NCBI GenBank assembly: GCA_009930155.1
Contig: RZYX01000095.1
Span: 1 to 6,749 of the forward strand
Direction of reading: 5' to 3'
Length of the DNA: 6,749 nucleotides
DNA from: Clostridia bacterium
Lineage (GTDB): Bacteria > Bacillota_A > Clostridia > Oscillospirales > Acutalibacteraceae
The position numbers and the translations under genes were made by a program. Positions 5,483 through 6,749 of this stretch are shown one piece after another (the stretch's first letter is position 1; each line of letters starts with the position of its first letter). Under the pieces are notes generated by a model that did no database searches, was not told where the DNA came from, and was given only the letters and a program-made list of their open reading frames with translations.

Positions 5483-5854
5483 CTATTTATCAAATTCAGC
5501 ACTAAAAATTGAGGTTTTGCCTTTTGCAATAATTGCTTCAGATGTTTTTGTTTCACCATCAACTGTTACAGTTACCTTGTAATTACCCTCAGCTAAATTC
5601 AATTGATAAAAACCGTACTGGTTTGTAACTGACTTAAACTCATCACCGGAACCGGTTTTTGCTTTGACCTCTACTCGATTAAGTGGCACTGTCTTTTTGG
5701 TGATATCGCCCTGAAGCAAACCATGATCTGCTCTTTCACTTAATCCTCCCATTCCATTAACCGCATGATATAATTCAGGATCTCTGCGAACTGAAATCCC
5801 CAGTTCTCTTCTTTGCTCTGTTGACAATGCTTTTATTGAATTCTTTAAATCCAT
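5483..5854 (-). CDS. Carboxypeptidase-regulatory-like (Ig-like) domain protein
   Basis: This 123-aa protein has a polar N-terminal region (1-45) and a beta-sandwich of the carboxypeptidase regulatory-like type (about 48-122). The typical order is visible: NRVEVKAKTG, then SVTNQYGFYQLNLAEGNYKV and TVTVDG, and a last strand SIFSAEFD; the Asn-x-x-Gly-x-Tyr turn is the family hallmark. In Bacteroidota this domain usually sits at the periplasmic end of TonB-dependent receptors or in secreted enzymes, but here there is no signal peptide and no other domain. In a viral operon it could be a capsid decoration or spike, with the N-terminal region as the docking part (inferred). It follows the terminator-like hairpin, so its expression would depend on read-through. 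Confidence 0.85.
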   Translation of the reverse strand: MDLKNSIKALSTEQRRELGISVRRDPELYHAVNGMGGLSERADHGLLQGDITKKTVPLNRVEVKAKTGSGDEFKSVTNQYGFYQLNLAEGNYKVTVTVDGETKTSEAIIAKGKTSIFSAEFDK

Positions 5855-5870
5855 AACTCTTTAGTTTTAA

Positions 5871-5908
5871 TGATTAAAAATAAAAGAGGTCCGGTTGCCC
5901 GGATCCTC
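5871..5908 (-). terminator. Rho-independent terminator-like hairpin after the putative coat gene
   Basis: On the minus strand, 20 bases after the stop of the 213-aa gene, GAGGATCCGG pairs with CCGGACCTC across a 4-base loop (GCAA) with a single bulged base. This is followed directly by TTTTATTTTT. Stem plus T-tract is a standard intrinsic terminator pattern. No clear promoter follows before the next gene 17 bases further on, so partial termination is more likely than a full operon end. That would make the 213-aa protein more abundant than everything downstream. Confidence 0.65.
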
Positions 5909-5927
5909 AATTATCACAAATGAATTT

Positions 5928-6569
5928 TTAGTAACTTTTCACCTCAGTGCCGATAAGCTTCAACTTTACTTGCCCGCTCATGCTGGATGGAGCATCTTCG
6001 ATGTCCACGGCAATGGTCTTTTTAGGTACAATCAGTTTTGGATTATTCAAGACGATTACTCCAAAATCTCTGTTGACGTTGTATCCAAAAACTGGTGCCT
6101 GAAACATGTCAACCGGATTTTTACTCATGATTTCACGAGTTCCAATCTTAAATGTAAAAACTGCATTGGCCAAAAAGTCAGGAAAAAGTTCGTCGAAGCG
6201 TCCTGATGATCCGCTGCGATATTGCAAACTTATTGCCGATAGCAAAAAGTATTGGTTCTCTGCCAACTCAGCATCATCAATATTACGAAGACCGGCTTCA
6301 CTTTTTTCGTTCTTCTTAATGATGTCGGTACTGGTGCCGGCAAGCTCACGAATCACAAAATATTCCTTGTCGGAAATTTGTGCTCGATCTTCTTTTAACA
6401 TCTTTTGCATGCTTGCAGGCAGATTGGGTATTCGCTCAATCATTTGCTTCCTGAACATACTTGCACCAAGTTTCGAAAACTGGGCTGCCTTTTTTCTACT
6501 CTCTGCGCCGGCTTCGATGCTGCCGCTTAATCCGCTGAGGATAATCTCCTCGTTTGTCATTTCACTCAT
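5928..6569 (-). CDS. Putative major coat (capsid) protein
   Basis: This 213-aa protein is the first gene of the cluster. Residues 1-65 are helical and rich in Ala, Lys and Met; from about residue 69 it becomes beta-rich (KEYFVIREL, YFLLSAISLQY, AVFTFKIGTREIM, DFGVIVLNNP, KTIAVDIED, VKLKLIGTEV). There is no signal peptide, membrane segment or enzyme motif. The layout of a helical arm and a beta sandwich fits a single jelly-roll coat protein. It is first in the operon and followed by its own terminator, which suggests high expression. I recall similar uncharacterised proteins in Bacteroidota genomes, with a conserved IRE segment near the start of the beta part, but I cannot cite one. The capsid role is an inference; another virion or matrix protein is possible. 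Confidence 0.8.
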   Translation of the reverse strand: MSEMTNEEIILSGLSGSIEAGAESRKKAAQFSKLGASMFRKQMIERIPNLPASMQKMLKEDRAQISDKEYFVIRELAGTSTDIIKKNEKSEAGLRNIDDAELAENQYFLLSAISLQYRSGSSGRFDELFPDFLANAVFTFKIGTREIMSKNPVDMFQAPVFGYNVNRDFGVIVLNNPKLIVPKKTIAVDIEDAPSSMSGQVKLKLIGTEVKSY

Positions 6570-6573
6570 TTTC

Positions 6574-6602
6574 GTAAGTATTTAATTAAACATTAGTAAG
6601 TA
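6574..6602. promoter_or_regulatory. Direct repeats around a palindrome before the first gene
   Basis: GTAAGTA occurs at 6574-6580 and again at 6596-6602, exactly 22 bases apart (two helical turns), with the perfect 10-base palindrome TTTAATTAAA at 6581-6590 between them. It lies 5 to 33 bases upstream of the start codon of the putative coat gene, where an operator or a translation-enhancing leader could be. I found no convincing Bacteroidota promoter (TTTG and TAnnTTTG) at a good spacing. AT-rich DNA forms such patterns by chance, so this is only a candidate. Confidence 0.25.
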
Positions 6603-6614
6603 ATTTCATCTTTC

Positions 6615-6749
6615 AACTCTCAGCACTCCAAACACTCTAGGCACTTTAGACACTCCAAACACTCCAGGCATCCCGAGAATCCTCGAAGAATAACAAAAAT
6701 CGCAGATTTTTTATTCTTCGGAACTCTAGGCACTCAAGGCACTTTAGAC
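6615..6749. repeat. Degenerate 9-bp tandem repeat tract split by a hairpin
   Basis: On the plus strand a 9-base unit of the form CACTnnAnn repeats. Units in phase are AACTCTCAG, CACTCCAAA, CACTCTAGG, CACTTTAGA, CACTCCAAA, CACTCCAGG and then two decaying copies, covering 6615-6686. The pattern resumes after a hairpin as AACTCTAGG, CACTCAAGG and CACTTTAGA at 6722-6748 and continues to the window edge. Position 3-4 (CT) and the period are the best conserved. Spacers are absent, so it is not a CRISPR array, and stop codons rule out a long coding repeat on the minus strand. I associate such tracts with intergenic DNA of Bacteroidota chromosomes, from memory. Confidence 0.8.
6684..6720. other. Long AT-rich hairpin inside the repeat tract
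   Basis: The arms 6684-6701 and 6705-6720 are inverted copies that both begin CGAAGAATAA when read inward on opposite strands, ending ATC-GCA-GAT with a 3-base loop and two unpaired bases in the left arm. It replaces several units of the 9-bp repeat. There is no T-tract beyond the stem on either side, so an intrinsic terminator is not the obvious reading. Possible roles are an RNA structure in the leader, a replication or nicking hairpin if the element has a single-stranded stage, or a small inserted palindrome of chromosomal origin. None can be chosen from sequence alone. Confidence 0.7.

Noticed and set aside
5895..6585. Plus-strand open frames of 103 and 159 codons opposite the putative coat gene
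   Set aside because: The minus-strand 213-aa frame fits the operon direction, has a good start and is followed by a terminator; the plus frames have no such context.
6615..6749. CRISPR array, or a coding repeat, in the 9-bp repeat tract
   Set aside because: Units are 9 bases and contiguous with no unique spacers. One minus-strand frame is open for about 32 codons but has no ATG in the window, is low complexity and ends within the tract.
1..6749. Ordinary tailed-phage lysis module
   Set aside because: An amidase and holin-like protein fit, but the many anchored proteins, the dead/active JAB pair and the absence of any tail gene among the neighbours do not. It remains possible because the window is short.

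Overview
The window is about 6.7 kb of AT-rich DNA. Fifteen genes, one of them cut by the left edge, all lie on the minus strand and are packed with gaps of only a few bases or with start/stop overlaps (three ATGA junctions and one TAATG junction). Transcription runs from the right edge to the left. AT-rich sequence, an almost complete lack of Shine-Dalgarno sites, A-rich bases before start codons, a carboxypeptidase-regulatory-like domain and a lipoprotein ending in a Ser-Ser-Cys lipobox all suggest a member of the Bacteroidota. The 9-bp repeat tract at the right end also resembles intergenic DNA that I associate with that phylum. These are inferences from style; there is no marker gene here.

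Layout in the direction of transcription: (1) 6570-6749, a non-coding leader with degenerate 9-bp repeats interrupted by a long hairpin. (2) 5928-6569, a 213-aa protein that is the best candidate for a coat protein, followed by a hairpin/T-tract terminator. (3) 5483-5854, an Ig-like (carboxypeptidase-regulatory-like) protein without a signal peptide. (4) 4981-5473, two tiny membrane proteins, one holin-like and one with a coiled coil. (5) 3956-4984, three small beta-rich proteins, two of which share a PNKR motif. (6) 2612-3956, a 358-aa coiled-coil protein and a 99-aa mixed protein. (7) 96-2608, five consecutive proteins with one membrane anchor each: an annexin-like helical protein, a peptidoglycan-binding protein, an N-acetylmuramoyl-L-alanine amidase, a RadC/JAB metal-hydrolase domain protein, and a paralogue of the latter that has lost its catalytic residues. 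(8) 1-90, the start of a lipoprotein gene.

My reading is a virion and cell-entry/lysis operon of a virus or provirus of a Bacteroidota host. I see no tail, terminase, portal or baseplate protein. Instead there are small beta-rich proteins plus many single-pass membrane proteins, two of them peptidoglycan-directed. That composition recalls tailless, internal-membrane viruses (Tectiviridae, Corticoviridae, Finnlakeviridae/FLiP) rather than tailed phages. This is an inference: no packaging ATPase, replication protein or integrase lies in the window, and the coat assignment needs structure prediction. The individually secure calls are the amidase, the peptidoglycan-binding domain, the JAB protein and the lipoprotein signal.
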